Shown: piece after piece, positions 1 through 9,861 of the stretch | Position numbering within the stretch: position 1 is the first letter of the stretch | How the letters are laid out: each line of letters opens with the position of its first letter | Assembly: GCF_000374365.1 (NCBI RefSeq) | Contig: NZ_KB894116.1 | Location: 123,041-187,040 of the forward strand | Origin: Bacteroides gallinarum DSM 18171 = JCM 13658 | GTDB lineage: Bacteria; Bacteroidota; Bacteroidia; Bacteroidales; Bacteroidaceae | Length of the DNA: 64,000 nucleotides | Direction: 5' to 3' | Notes under the pieces: model-generated | What the model was told of the DNA's origin: nothing | Databases searched by the model: none | What the model saw: only the letters and a program-made list of their open reading frames with translations | Position numbers and translations under genes: made by a program

Positions 1-2309
1 GAGCTGAAAGGCTTGGAAATATACGAGTCCGCACCACCGTCGTATCCTTGTATACGCTGCTCGTCGAGCGAGCAGGCGGTGAGCAACACCACCGGGATAT
101 GACACGTCTGCAACTCCCCCTTCAAGCGGCGGCAACACTCCACGCCGTCCATACCGGGCATCATGACATCGGAAATGACGACATCCGGCACATATTTCAT
201 GGCAAGGCGGATGCCCGCCGCCCCATCCGCCGCATCCAGCACACGGTACTCCCTGGACAACAACGCCTTTATATAATTGCGTATGTCGGCATTATCGTCG
301 ATAACGAGCACCGTAGGACAGTCCTCCTCCGCAGCACCGCCTTCCGCCGGAATCTCCGCATCCACCAGCGTGGACGCAATCTCTTTTTCGCCGGCAGGCA
401 AGGCAATCGCGGCAGGACGACACTGCGACACATCCTGTTTCGGGAAAATAACGGTAAAAGTAGTCCCCTTCTCGTTGCTGTGCGCCATGATATTGCCCCC
501 GTGCATCTCTACGAAAGCCCGCACCAGCGCAAGCCCGATGCCCGTGCCCGCCTGATGCCCGCCTACCTGGTAGAAACGCTCGAAGATAGCCTCGACATCG
601 GTGGTGGAAATATAACTGCCCGAGTTGAATACCGACAGGCGGAAATGCCGGTCTTCCGCCTCGAGGCGTACCACAATCTTCCCGTTCTCCTGCGTGTACT
701 TCACCGCATTGGAAAGAAGGTTGAAGTAGATACGCTCCATTTTCTCCGCATCCGCCAGCATGCGGTAATCCGCACCGGGAGCGGGTTCGAAGCTGAAAGC
801 GATATGTTTCTTCAACAGCGCCACGCGGAACGAATCGTTCCACCCCCCGAAACTCTCCAACAGGTCGAACGGCTCGAGATGTAGCTCCATGCGTCCGTTC
901 TCCACCTTACGGAAGTCGAGAATCTGGTTGACAAGGCGCAGGAGGATATGCACGTTTTTCTTCATCAGCTCCAGCAACTGGTGCGACGGTTCGCTGATAG
1001 AAGGGTCGGCAAGAAGCTGCTCCACCGGGTCGGCAATCAAGGTCAGCGGCGTACGGAAGTCGTGCGACACGTTGGTAAAGAACACCAGCTTGGCATGAGT
1101 GGCCGCCTCCAACTCGCGCGACAACCGTTCCAACTGCTCCTTCTGCTGCTCCAACTGGTCTTTCTGCTGTTCCAGTTGCTCCTTCCGACGGGAAAGCTCC
1201 CGGTTCAGCCGGTTCTTGGCACGCAAGGAGAGGTAAACGGCAACCAACAGCCCCACCAGCAGCAACAACACCAGCAAACTGCCATACAAGATAACCTGCT
1301 GCGTGGCATAACGCGCCAGGTACTGGTTGATTTTCCCATTCAAGGTCTCAATCTTTTCGTCGAGCGTACTGATGTGGGCGGTCTGCATCTTCATGATAAG
1401 CGCATTGTCGCGGTCTACCACCGAAGTATTCAAGATTGTTTCGCGGGGAAAGCCGCGCCCAAGCAGAATATCCATTGCTATCTGCATTACACGGTCGCCC
1501 CCCGTAGGATAGATAAAAGTGGCATCCAGCTCGCCCGAGAGCACCTGCTCCACCCCGTAACCTTCGCCGGGAATAGCATCCGTGCCCACGAAACGCATCT
1601 CCTTCGCCCTGTGCCGGCGCATGGCGGCTGCATAAGCGCCGGCGGCCATGCGGTCGTTCTGGGCATATACCACATCTATCTGCGGAAAGCGGCCGAGCAA
1701 CGTATCCATTCTCTCCTCCGCCCGCAAGCGCAGCCATGCCCCGTCCTCCTTCGCCAGCAGGCGGATGTCCGGATAGGCGGATATGACACTCATAAACCCC
1801 TCGTGGCGGTCTATGGCGGGGGTAGAGCCTGCCAGCCCGGCTATCTCCACCACCGTACCCTTGCCACGGAGCATATTGGCTACGTACCTGCCCACCGCCT
1901 TGCCTATCTCGTAGTTGTCCGCACCCACGTAGGCGGTATATTTATCGGAAAGAATCCGGCGGTCTACCACGATAACGGGAATACCCCGGTCGTAGGCCTC
2001 TTCTACCACCGGGGTTATCGGTTCGGCTTCGTTAGGGGCGACAATTAGCAAATCCACCCCCTCACTTATAAAATGCCGGATATCCTCCGCCTGCCGTTCG
2101 TTGTCGTCCTTCACCGTGCGTATCTCCACCTCTACGCCGTCGTAGAAAAGAGCCTCGCGCAGCATCTCGCTGTTCATCTGGTGGCGCCACTCATCGTCGC
2201 TACATTGTGACACGCCGATGCGGAAACGCACTTCGCGCCGGGAACAGGAGGTCATTACGCCACCGGCCACCCACAGGCCGAGCAGCAACAGAAACAAATA
2301 CCGTCTCAT
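1..2309 (-). CDS. Hybrid two-component sensor/regulator (HTCS) of the fructan locus, C-terminus cut by window edge
   Basis: Membrane-spanning one-protein signalling system that senses sugar in the periplasm and activates the neighbouring locus. Reading from ATG at 2309: an N-terminal hydrophobic segment (with Cys22), then a periplasmic-binding-protein type 1 sugar-binding domain (about residues 25-320), a membrane helix near 340-362, a Gln/Glu/Lys-rich coiled-coil linker (about 373-407), a histidine kinase with the H-box His416 (motif NVSHDFRTPLTLI), N and G boxes, and a receiver domain with phospho-acceptor Asp714 (SDVMMPGMDG). The frame is still open at base 1, so the end of the receiver and the expected C-terminal AraC-type DNA-binding domain lie outside. 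A periplasmic-binding-protein sensor rather than beta-propeller repeats is the architecture of the B. thetaiotaomicron BT1754 fructose sensor. The position next to fructokinase, importer and GH32 genes supports fructose as the ligand, which is inference. Confidence 0.93.
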   Translation of the reverse strand, partial: MRRYLFLLLLGLWVAGGVMTSCSRREVRFRIGVSQCSDDEWRHQMNSEMLREALFYDGVEVEIRTVKDDNERQAEDIRHFISEGVDLLIVAPNEAEPITPVVEEAYDRGIPVIVVDRRILSDKYTAYVGADNYEIGKAVGRYVANMLRGKGTVVEIAGLAGSTPAIDRHEGFMSVISAYPDIRLLAKEDGAWLRLRAEERMDTLLGRFPQIDVVYAQNDRMAAGAYAAAMRRHRAKEMRFVGTDAIPGEGYGVEQVLSGELDATFIYPTGGDRVMQIAMDILLGRGFPRETILNTSVVDRDNALIMKMQTAHISTLDEKIETLNGKINQYLARYATQQVILYGSLLVLLLLVGLLVAVYLSLRAKNRLNRELSRRKEQLEQQKDQLEQQKEQLERLSRELEAATHAKLVFFTNVSHDFRTPLTLIADPVEQLLADPSISEPSHQLLELMKKNVHILLRLVNQILDFRKVENGRMELHLEPFDLLESFGGWNDSFRVALLKKHIAFSFEPAPGADYRMLADAEKMERIYFNLLSNAVKYTQENGKIVVRLEAEDRHFRLSVFNSGSYISTTDVEAIFERFYQVGGHQAGTGIGLALVRAFVEMHGGNIMAHSNEKGTTFTVIFPKQDVSQCRPAAIALPAGEKEIASTLVDAEIPAEGGAAEEDCPTVLVIDDNADIRNYIKALLSREYRVLDAADGAAGIRLAMKYVPDVVISDVMMPGMDGVECCRRLKGELQTCHIPVVLLTACSLDEQRIQGYDGGADSYISKPFS

Positions 2310-2342
2310 CTTCTTTCGCTGGTTTAAGTGATTGCAGATGAG

Positions 2343-2350
2343 CAAAGATA
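2343..2350 (-). promoter_or_regulatory. -7 promoter box for the HTCS gene
   Basis: On the minus strand this reads TATCTTTG, an exact match to the Bacteroides -7 consensus TAnnTTTG, 34 bp upstream of the HTCS start codon. No clean -33 TTTG lies at the expected spacing. It suggests that the sensor has its own promoter in addition to any read-through from the fructokinase gene. Confidence 0.5.
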
Positions 2351-2357
2351 AGAAAAA

Positions 2358-3245
2358 TTATATTCTGTCTTTCAATATCTGCGGTAATTCCGGCATCGCC
2401 CCGCTCTGCGTGCACACATATGCGGATACCTCCACCGCCAGTTTATGAGCCTCCTGTACGGACTTGCCGCTGAGGACGGCGGCGGTAAAGGCGGCGGTAA
2501 ACGAGTCGCCCGCCCCCACCGTATCGGCAACGGGCACGCGCGGCGTTTCCTGGAACGACACCACGCCCGGCGTAAACACATAACTGCCGTTCGTGCCGCA
2601 AGTAAGGATAAGCATCTTCAGGTTGTACTTGGCAAGCAGAATCCAGCACTTGTCTTGCAGGTCGATGCCCGGATAGCCGAAGATACGGCTGATTGTAACC
2701 AGCTCCTCATCGTTGATTTTAAGCACATTGCAACGGCGCATGGAGTCGCAGAGTATCTCTTTCGTATAAAAGCCCTGGCGCAGGTTGATGTCGAATATCT
2801 TCAACTGCTCCGCCCCGTCACCGGGCATGGTATCGAGAAAACGGTTTATCGTAATGCGGCTGGCCTCATTGCGCTGCGCCAGCGAGCCGAAGCATACGGC
2901 GCGCGTGTTCAGCGCCAGGCGTTTCAGCTCGTCCGTAAAAGGTATATTGTCCCAGGCAACCCCCTCCTTTATCTCGTAACAGGGCACGCCTACCGCATCG
3001 AGCGTTACCTGCACCGTACCCGTAGGGTAAGGCACGCGTTCAATCTGCGTGCGCAAGCCTTTCTGTGCAAAGACCTCCAGTATTTCGTCGCCGTCGGCAT
3101 CGGCGCCTACCGCGCTGACTACACGGCTGTCGAAGCCGAATTGCGACACATGATAGGCAAAGTTTGCCGGAGCGCCGCCTATTTTCTTTCCTTCGGGCAG
3201 GCAATCCCAAAGCGCCTCACCCATTCCTACTACAATCTGATTCAT
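2358..3245 (-). CDS. Fructokinase, PfkB/ribokinase family
   Basis: Phosphorylates cytoplasmic fructose released from fructan so that it can enter glycolysis. At 295 residues it has the normal length of a PfkB kinase. The N-terminal substrate-binding stretch GGAPANFA is at residues 23-30, and the C-terminal PfkB signature DTVGAGDSF includes the catalytic base Asp247. It sits 48 bp upstream of the HTCS gene and downstream of the MFS importer on the same strand, the order importer, kinase, sensor seen in the B. thetaiotaomicron levan locus (BT1758, BT1757, BT1754). A 66-bp tandem repeat separates it from the importer gene. Fructose specificity is inferred from context and from resemblance to fructokinases rather than to ribokinase. 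Confidence 0.9.
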   Translation of the reverse strand: MNQIVVGMGEALWDCLPEGKKIGGAPANFAYHVSQFGFDSRVVSAVGADADGDEILEVFAQKGLRTQIERVPYPTGTVQVTLDAVGVPCYEIKEGVAWDNIPFTDELKRLALNTRAVCFGSLAQRNEASRITINRFLDTMPGDGAEQLKIFDINLRQGFYTKEILCDSMRRCNVLKINDEELVTISRIFGYPGIDLQDKCWILLAKYNLKMLILTCGTNGSYVFTPGVVSFQETPRVPVADTVGAGDSFTAAFTAAVLSGKSVQEAHKLAVEVSAYVCTQSGAMPELPQILKDRI

Positions 3246-3304
3246 GGTAATTATAATTTATAAATTGACATTTTTATCACCTGCATTTCCAGGTAAGGGC
3301 GGTT

Positions 3305-3370
3305 GGGTCGTATAGTGAACCCTATTCAGTCGTATACTGAACCTATCTCAGTCGTATACTGAATTACCCC
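3305..3370. repeat. 22-bp tandem repeat, three units
   Basis: Three consecutive units of exactly 22 bp start at 3305, 3327 and 3349. The core of units 2 and 3 is CAGTCGTATACTGA, which holds the short inverted repeat TCAGT/ACTGA when preceded by T. The array lies between the fructokinase and importer genes of the fructan operon. The same unit family, in the opposite orientation, occurs at 40371-40458. Confidence 0.85.
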
Positions 3371-3400
3371 CTCCCGGAAGCTATTGCAGAGCCGTTTTTA

Positions 3401-4570
3401 TCAGTAACCTCTCCTGATTTTCGTTGTATAGAAAAATAAGTACAGCACTCCCACCGTCATCACTGCCACCGCACCGCTTTGGCCTACGGCATCGCTTGCT
3501 ACGCCCATAGCGAGCGGGAATATCGTGCCGCCGAACAGTCCCATAATCATCAGCCCGCTGACCTCGTTCTTCTTTTGCGGCATAGCCAGCAACGCTTGCG
3601 AGAAGATAATCGGGAAGATATTCGAGTTGCCGAAACCAATCAGGGCGATACATACGTATATCATCGTCATTTCATGGAAAACAAACAGCCCTGCCATTGC
3701 CACCAACATACACAACACGCTGATTCCGAAGAAAGTTCGCGCCGACAACTTTTGCAGGATGAAGGCCCCCAGGAAACAGCCCGCCGTACGGAATATGAAA
3801 TAAAGGCTGGTAGCAAACCCCGCATCGGAGAGCGACATGCCCAGGCGCTCTATCAATATCTTGGGCGCAGTAGTGTTCGTACCTACATCGATACCCACAT
3901 GGCACATAATGCCCAGGAAACAGAGCAGTATGAACGGCTTCCCCAGCAAGGCGAGGCATTCGCCGAAAGTAGAGGGGCGGCCTTCTTCCTTCTCTTCACG
4001 AATGGATGTAGTGCCCAGCCACAGAATGGCGATAACCGCTATCACCATATAAATGGGGAACAGCACCCTCCAGCCCATGCCCAGCGAGGGTATCGCCTGC
4101 GTAGCGCCCCACATGGCGATATAAGGGGCGAGGAACGAAGCGATTGCCTTTACGAACTGCCCGAAAGTAAGTGAGCTTGCCAGCCGCTCGCCGCTTACCA
4201 CATTGGAGAGCAGCGGATTGAGCGATGTCTGCATCAGCGCATTGCCGATGCCCAATAGCGAGAACGAAATCAGCATCAGCGCATACCCGTCTCCGAAAAC
4301 CGGCAGCAGCAGGGATGCAAAAGTCACCGCCAGGCTGAGAAGCACCGTTTTCTTGCGTCCGATGCGGCTCATCAGCATACCCGTAGGCACGGAGAAGATA
4401 AGGAACCAGAAGAATACAAGGGAGGGGAATATGTTTGCCTGGGAGTCTGTCAGGTTCAAATCGGCCTTTACATAGTTGGAAGCGATGCCCACAAGGTCTA
4501 CGAATCCCATGGCGAAGAAGCAAAGCATCATGGGAAGCAGCTTTGCAAGCGAATTATTTTTATTGTTCAT
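3401..4570 (-). CDS. MFS sugar importer (FHS/fucose-permease-like), probable fructose permease
   Basis: Inner-membrane transporter of 389 residues with about 12 hydrophobic segments. The N-terminal half has an MFS loop motif (GMLMSRIGRKKT, about residues 63-74). It resembles the FHS (fucose/galactose permease) group and the BT1758 importer of the B. thetaiotaomicron levan locus. It starts 13 bp downstream of the GH32 gene on the same strand, so the two are co-transcribed. Expected role: import of fructose made in the periplasm by the GH32 enzymes, feeding the fructokinase encoded next. Substrate is inferred from context only. Confidence 0.85.
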   Translation of the reverse strand: MNNKNNSLAKLLPMMLCFFAMGFVDLVGIASNYVKADLNLTDSQANIFPSLVFFWFLIFSVPTGMLMSRIGRKKTVLLSLAVTFASLLLPVFGDGYALMLISFSLLGIGNALMQTSLNPLLSNVVSGERLASSLTFGQFVKAIASFLAPYIAMWGATQAIPSLGMGWRVLFPIYMVIAVIAILWLGTTSIREEKEEGRPSTFGECLALLGKPFILLCFLGIMCHVGIDVGTNTTAPKILIERLGMSLSDAGFATSLYFIFRTAGCFLGAFILQKLSARTFFGISVLCMLVAMAGLFVFHEMTMIYVCIALIGFGNSNIFPIIFSQALLAMPQKKNEVSGLMIMGLFGGTIFPLAMGVASDAVGQSGAVAVMTVGVLYLFFYTTKIRRGY

Positions 4571-4583
4571 AAGATACCGGAAT

Positions 4584-6440
4584 TTAGTTGTTTGGTTTTA
4601 AAGGATTTACAGTAAGGCGGTTTACTTTGCAACGCCCCTTGTCTACGGCAATGGAAATGGTGGTGTAAGGCTGCTGCGGGAACACGAGGTTGGTCATGGC
4701 AAAGCGTCCGGCGCCCTCGAAAGCCTCGATACTGCAACGGTCTACGAACAGGCGCAGGTGTTGCCGGGCTTCTGCCGGGCAGGGAGCTACGGTTACGGCG
4801 GGGAAATCCTTATTGAAGTCGGTAAGCCCGCTTGCAGTACGGTCTATGCTGAATGTGGAGTTGTCCAGGTCGTAAGTCATTACAGCCTGCTCGCCTTTGT
4901 CGTTGGAGAGGGTGATGTACACCTTGCCTGCCGAGCGGGGAACCAGTTCGAGGTCAATCTCGCAAATGCCGCTGTTACCGGCAGGCAGTTTCCGGGATAC
5001 CTTCTTCGTGCCGGCGGAGAAAGAGCCGTACTTCAGCGCCTTACCCGTACGCAGTGCATCGACTTCCGGCGCAGGGGTCACCGCCAGGTATAGTTCGCCG
5101 TCGCCGCCCTCGTACAGTTCGATGTCGCGCGGCAATGTGTTGGCGCTACGGAACTGCTTGGTGGGCACGTTGTTGGCATACTGCCAGTTGCTCATCCAGG
5201 CAATCACGGTGTGCCGCTTCTCGGGCGCATTGCTCCAGGACACGGCTGCATAATGGTCTTTGCCGTAGTCCATCCACTTGGTTACCTGAGGGGCGGTGTC
5301 GCAGGTAAAGGTTTTCCCGTCGAAGTCGCCCACGAAATACTGTGCCGCACTGCCGCCGAAAGGTCCGCCGGGATTGATGTTACAAATCAGCACCCACTTC
5401 GTGCGGTCTGTGCCGCGTACGGGCAGCTCCATAAGGTCGGGACACTCCCATACGCCGTCCTGTGCGCCGTAGCCGTGGCCGAAGCTGCTCTCCTTCGTCC
5501 AGTTCTTCAGGTCGGGAGAGGAATATATCCACATCTCTTTTTCCAACGCAGCCGCCAGGATAAGAATCCACTTGCCGCTCTTTTCGTGCCAGAACATATT
5601 GGGGTCGCGGCACTCCTTATCGGCAGTGATGATAGGGTTGTTTTCGTACACATGGAATGTCATTCCGTTATCCAGGCTGTATGCCAGGCTTTGCATCTGG
5701 CTGGCGCCCGCCGAGGTGTAAATGGCAACCACGGCGCCTTTACCGAAGCCTGCCGTATTGTCCTTATCCACCACGCTGCTGCCGCTGAACACTGTGCCCA
5801 GCCCGTTGGGGCGTATCGCCACCGGATGATGCTCCCAGTTTACCAGGTCTTTGCTGGAGGAGTGCCCCCAGTTCATATTGCCCCACATGGAGCCGTAGGG
5901 GTTCCACTGGTAGTACAGGTGGTATTCGCCGTCTTTGTAGAACATGCCGTTGGGGTCGTTCATCCAGCCGTAAAGGGGAGAGTGGTGGAAAAGGGGGCGG
6001 AATGACTCGCGGTTGGTATCGTCGAAGGTATCGGACAACCGCAGTTCTTTCCAGCAGGCGTCTGCCATGGCGTCGCGTACATTGGTGCGGCTGTTGCCGG
6101 TATGGATGTCGAAGGTTACCGCCTTGCCCCGGTACTGCTCCAGAGCGAAGGGTACGAGGTAATCTGTCCGGTTAACTGCCAGGCGTACCTGGAAAGTCTG
6201 GTCGGTCTTGTTGTTCACCAATACGTTAACGGTGGCTTCGGGGGCTGCCTCCTCTACCGGTAGCAGGAGGTACTTCTGCGGTTCACGCACTTGCACCAGG
6301 CTGTGGTTTGCACCCAGATAATGGATTTTCAATCCGGTGGACTGCGCCGCGCAAATACCGATATTCATTAGTATAATAAGAAAAGCCGCTATTGTCTTTC
6401 CGTAAAAAGGAAGAAAGGTTCCATGAGAGTAATGCTTCAT
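4584..6440 (-). CDS. GH32 fructan hydrolase (exo-acting fructosidase type)
   Basis: Secreted glycoside hydrolase family 32 enzyme of 618 residues that cleaves fructose from fructans, probably in the periplasm. A hydrophobic signal segment ends around residue 32 (ICAAQS). About 110 residues of N-terminal beta-rich extension precede the five-bladed propeller, as in BT1765/BT3082-type enzymes. Catalytic residues are visible: nucleophile Asp162 in WMNDPNG, transition-state stabiliser Asp279 in RDP, acid/base Glu332 in WECPD. A C-terminal beta-sandwich contains the conserved FVDRCSIEAFE stretch. It is the first gene of the minus-strand arm and is divergent from susC across a 309-bp gap. Linkage specificity (beta-2,6 levan or beta-2,1 inulin) cannot be read from the sequence. 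Confidence 0.93.
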   Translation of the reverse strand: MKHYSHGTFLPFYGKTIAAFLIILMNIGICAAQSTGLKIHYLGANHSLVQVREPQKYLLLPVEEAAPEATVNVLVNNKTDQTFQVRLAVNRTDYLVPFALEQYRGKAVTFDIHTGNSRTNVRDAMADACWKELRLSDTFDDTNRESFRPLFHHSPLYGWMNDPNGMFYKDGEYHLYYQWNPYGSMWGNMNWGHSSSKDLVNWEHHPVAIRPNGLGTVFSGSSVVDKDNTAGFGKGAVVAIYTSAGASQMQSLAYSLDNGMTFHVYENNPIITADKECRDPNMFWHEKSGKWILILAAALEKEMWIYSSPDLKNWTKESSFGHGYGAQDGVWECPDLMELPVRGTDRTKWVLICNINPGGPFGGSAAQYFVGDFDGKTFTCDTAPQVTKWMDYGKDHYAAVSWSNAPEKRHTVIAWMSNWQYANNVPTKQFRSANTLPRDIELYEGGDGELYLAVTPAPEVDALRTGKALKYGSFSAGTKKVSRKLPAGNSGICEIDLELVPRSAGKVYITLSNDKGEQAVMTYDLDNSTFSIDRTASGLTDFNKDFPAVTVAPCPAEARQHLRLFVDRCSIEAFEGAGRFAMTNLVFPQQPYTTISIAVDKGRCKVNRLTVNPLKPNN

Positions 6441-6749
6441 TTTCTAAATCGGGTATTAAATTTAATGTTTAACTTTACGAACTCGCTCGATGCTCGGGAA
6501 AGCACATTGCAAAGAAAAGGAATAAAAGCGAAAGGGGCTAACACAAATGTTACAAATGCTGCCAAAATTGATACCGGGGCATGCCTGGGGGCAGTCCAAT
6601 CCTATCCCATGAAACAAATTTTGCAGCATTCGTATCATTTGTGCCAGTCTGTTTCGATACAATCCATTTACTTTGCGATATCAAAACATGGTCGGGAAAG
6701 CTGTTTTGAGAATTCGGAAAACAATTTGTTAACAGTAAATTTATAATGT
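6441..6749. promoter_or_regulatory. Divergent control region between the two arms of the fructan locus
   Basis: This AT-rich 309-bp gap contains no convincing gene. For the plus strand a near-consensus -7 box TTACTTTG lies at 6668-6675, with a TTTG at 6638-6641, which is too far (26 bp) to be a standard -33. No exact TAnnTTTG is visible on the minus strand. The HTCS is expected to bind here, but I see no clear symmetrical operator. Confidence 0.4.
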
Positions 6750-9700
6750 ATGAGAAAACTTAGCATTATGATGTTCCTTATCGGACTGTGCAGTTTTGTC
6801 TGTGCACAGGACATCCGTATAAAAGGAACAGTAAAGTATGCCGCCGACGGAGAGCCCATTATCGGCGCCTCGGTCGTCGAGGAAGGCAACAAAACCAACG
6901 GTACGATAACCGACTTCAACGGGGAATTCTCCCTGACCGTTAAGTCCGGTGCGGAAATCACCGTATCTTATATCGGTTTCAAATCGCAAACCTTGAAAGC
7001 CAAAGGCACGCTGAACATCCTGCTGGAAGAAGATGCCGAGATGTTGCAGGAGGTAGTGGTTACGGGCTATACCACACAGCGCAAGGCCGACCTTACCGGT
7101 TCTATCTCCGTAGTGAGCATAGACGAGATAGCCAAGCAGAACGAGAATAACCCGATGAAAGCCCTGCAAGGACGCGTACCGGGCATGAACATCACCGCCG
7201 ACGGTAATCCCAGCGGCAGCACTACTATCCGCATCCGCGGTATCGGCACGCTGAACAACAACGACCCGCTTTACATCATCGACGGCGTGCCCACCAAAGG
7301 CGGCATGCACGAGCTGAACGGAAACGACATCGAGTCTATCCAGGTATTGAAGGATGCCGCTTCGGCTTCTATCTACGGCTCGCGCGCGGCCAACGGCGTC
7401 ATTATCGTCACCACCAAGAAAGGAAAAGAGGGACAGTTGAAAATCAACTTCGACGCTTCCGTCTCCGCCTCCATGTACACCAACAAAATGGAGGTGCTCA
7501 ATGCCGAGGAGTACGGCCGCGCCATGTGGCAGGCGTACGTTAACGAGGGGCAAGACTCCAACACGAACGGACTCGGATACAAGTACGACTGGGGCTACGA
7601 TGCCGGCGGGTATCCGCAACTGAACGGCATCAGCATGTCCAAGTACCTGGATTCCGCCAATACGACGCCGGCAGCCGATACGGACTGGTTCGACGAGACG
7701 ACCCGTACGGGCGTCGTGCAGCAATACAACGTATCGGTAAGCAACGGTTCCGAGAAAGGCTCGTCTTTCTTCTCCCTGGGGTATTACAAGAACCTGGGTA
7801 TCATCAAGACCACCGACTTCGAGCGTATCTCCGCCCGTATGAACTCCGACTATAACCTGATAGGCAAGTTTCTTACCATAGGGCAGCACTTCACCGTAAA
7901 CCGTACCTCGGAGGTGCAGGCGCCGGACGGCTTCTTGCAGAACGTGCTGCAATTCAACCCGTCGCTGCCCGTATATACCACCGAGGGCAAGTATGCAGGT
8001 CCGGTAGGGGGCTATCCCGACCGCGAAAACCCGGTAGCACGCCTGGAGCGCAATGCGGACAACCGCTATACGTACTGGCGTATGTTCGGCGATGCTTACG
8101 TAAACCTGAATCCGCTGAAGGGGCTCAACCTGCGCTCTACTTTCGGTATCGACTACTCGCAGAAGCAACAGCGGGTGTTTACCTACCCCGTTACCGAGGG
8201 CAATGTAGCCAACGACAAGAATGCGGTGGAGGCCAAGCAGGAACACTGGACCAAATGGATGTGGAATGCCATTGCTACCTATAACCTGGAGATAGGCAAG
8301 CACCGCGGCGACGTCATGGCGGGCATGGAGCTGAACCGCGAGGACGATGTGCACTTCTCCGGTTACAAGGAGGATTTCTCTATCCTTACCCCCGACTTCA
8401 TGTGGCCGGATGCCGGAGCGGGCACGGCGCAGGCTTACGGCACGGGCGAGGGTTATTCGCTGGTTTCGTTCTTCGGCAAGCTGAACTATACGTACGATGA
8501 AAAGTACCTGCTTTCGCTCACGGTACGCCGCGACGGTTCCTCGCGCTTCGGCAAGAACAACCGTTATGCCACTTTCCCCTCCGTTTCCGCCGGTTGGCGC
8601 ATCAGCCAAGAGAATTTCATGAAGGAAGCCCGCTGGCTGGACGACCTGAAGCTCCGCGCCTCGTGGGGACAGACCGGTAACCAGGAGATTTCGAACATAT
8701 CGCGCTATACAATCTACGTGCCCAACTACGGGGTTACGGAATCGGGCGGCCAGAGCTACGGTACTTCCTACGACATTGCCGGAACCAACGGCGGCAGCAT
8801 CCTGCAATCCGGCTTCAAGCGCAACCAGATAGGCAACGACGACATCAAATGGGAAACGACCACGCAAACCAACGTCGGACTCGACTTCTCGCTGTTCGGC
8901 CAATCCCTGTACGGCTCGTTCGACTGGTATTACAAGAAAACCACCGACATCCTACTGGAAATGGCAGGCATCGCCGCCATGGGTGAAGGCAGCAAGCAGT
9001 GGATTAACGCCGGCGAAATGGAGAACAAGGGTTTCGAGCTGAACCTCGGCTACCGCAATACTACCAGGTTCGGGTTGAAGTACGACATCAACGCCAACTT
9101 ATCCGCCTACCGCAATAAAATCACCGCACTGCCCGCCACGGTAGCTGCCAACGGCACGTTCGGCGGTAACGGCGTGGAGAGTGTGATAGGTCACCCCAAC
9201 GGGGCGCAGGTGGGCTACGTGGCCGACGGCATTTTCAAGTCCCAGGAGGAGATAGACAACCATGCCACCCAGGAAGGGGCAGACCTGGGGCGTATCCGCT
9301 GGCGCGACCTGGACAATAACGGGGTTATCAACGAGAAAGACCAGCAATGGATTTACGACCCTACCCCGGCTTTCAGCTATGGCTTGAACATCTACCTCGA
9401 ATACAAGGATTTCGACCTCACCATGTTCTGGCAAGGCGTGCAGGGTGTGGATGTAATCAGCGACCTGAAAAAAGAAACCGACTTGTGGAGCGGGCTGAAC
9501 ATCGGCTTCCTGAACAAGGGGAAACGGGTGCTCGACGCCTGGTCGCCCACCAATCCGGGTTCCGACATCCCGGCGCTGTCGCGCAGCGACAACAATAACG
9601 AGAAGCGGGTATCCACTTACTTCGTGGAGAACGGCTCGTTCCTGAAACTGCGCAACATACAACTGGGCTACAACGTACCGAAGACTTTCGCACAGAAAAT

Positions 9701-9848
9701 GAAAATGGAACGTCTGCGCCTCTACCTGAGCGCACAGAACCTGTTTACAATAAAAAGTAAGGAGTTCACCGGGGTAGACCCGGAGAATGCCAACTACGGC
9801 TATCCTATTCCGATGAACCTGACCTTCGGCATCAACGTAAGCTTTTAA
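6750..9848 (+). CDS. susC: SusC-like TonB-dependent outer-membrane fructan transporter
   Basis: Outer-membrane barrel that imports fructo-oligosaccharides bound by its SusD partner, powered by TonB. The 1032 residues begin with a signal peptide (cleavage near residue 19, FVCAQ) and a carboxypeptidase-regulatory-like beta-sandwich (about 24-95). Then come the SusC-family motif EVVVTGY (101-107), the plug domain with SIYGSRAANGVIIVTTKKG, and a 22-strand-type barrel ending in the aromatic terminus INVSF. The typical SusC signature LKDAASASIYG is present. It is followed 13 bp later by susD. It corresponds to BT1763 in the B. thetaiotaomicron levan locus. The gene symbol is the family name; the locus is not the starch system. 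Confidence 0.96.
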   Translation: MRKLSIMMFLIGLCSFVCAQDIRIKGTVKYAADGEPIIGASVVEEGNKTNGTITDFNGEFSLTVKSGAEITVSYIGFKSQTLKAKGTLNILLEEDAEMLQEVVVTGYTTQRKADLTGSISVVSIDEIAKQNENNPMKALQGRVPGMNITADGNPSGSTTIRIRGIGTLNNNDPLYIIDGVPTKGGMHELNGNDIESIQVLKDAASASIYGSRAANGVIIVTTKKGKEGQLKINFDASVSASMYTNKMEVLNAEEYGRAMWQAYVNEGQDSNTNGLGYKYDWGYDAGGYPQLNGISMSKYLDSANTTPAADTDWFDETTRTGVVQQYNVSVSNGSEKGSSFFSLGYYKNLGIIKTTDFERISARMNSDYNLIGKFLTIGQHFTVNRTSEVQAPDGFLQNVLQFNPSLPVYTTEGKYAGPVGGYPDRENPVARLERNADNRYTYWRMFGDAYVNLNPLKGLNLRSTFGIDYSQKQQRVFTYPVTEGNVANDKNAVEAKQEHWTKWMWNAIATYNLEIGKHRGDVMAGMELNREDDVHFSGYKEDFSILTPDFMWPDAGAGTAQAYGTGEGYSLVSFFGKLNYTYDEKYLLSLTVRRDGSSRFGKNNRYATFPSVSAGWRISQENFMKEARWLDDLKLRASWGQTGNQEISNISRYTIYVPNYGVTESGGQSYGTSYDIAGTNGGSILQSGFKRNQIGNDDIKWETTTQTNVGLDFSLFGQSLYGSFDWYYKKTTDILLEMAGIAAMGEGSKQWINAGEMENKGFELNLGYRNTTRFGLKYDINANLSAYRNKITALPATVAANGTFGGNGVESVIGHPNGAQVGYVADGIFKSQEEIDNHATQEGADLGRIRWRDLDNNGVINEKDQQWIYDPTPAFSYGLNIYLEYKDFDLTMFWQGVQGVDVISDLKKETDLWSGLNIGFLNKGKRVLDAWSPTNPGSDIPALSRSDNNNEKRVSTYFVENGSFLKLRNIQLGYNVPKTFAQKMKMERLRLYLSAQNLFTIKSKEFTGVDPENANYGYPIPMNLTFGINVSF

Positions 9849-9861
9849 CCAGAACATAAAA

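Noticed and set aside
948..2048. 366-residue plus-strand frame at the left end
   Set aside because: It is antisense to the hybrid sensor kinase, whose domains read through without interruption on the minus strand.
6741..8903. 720-residue open frame antisense to susC
   Set aside because: It lies wholly over a well-supported TonB-dependent transporter and arises from its third-position GC bias. No family motif, start context or promoter supports it.
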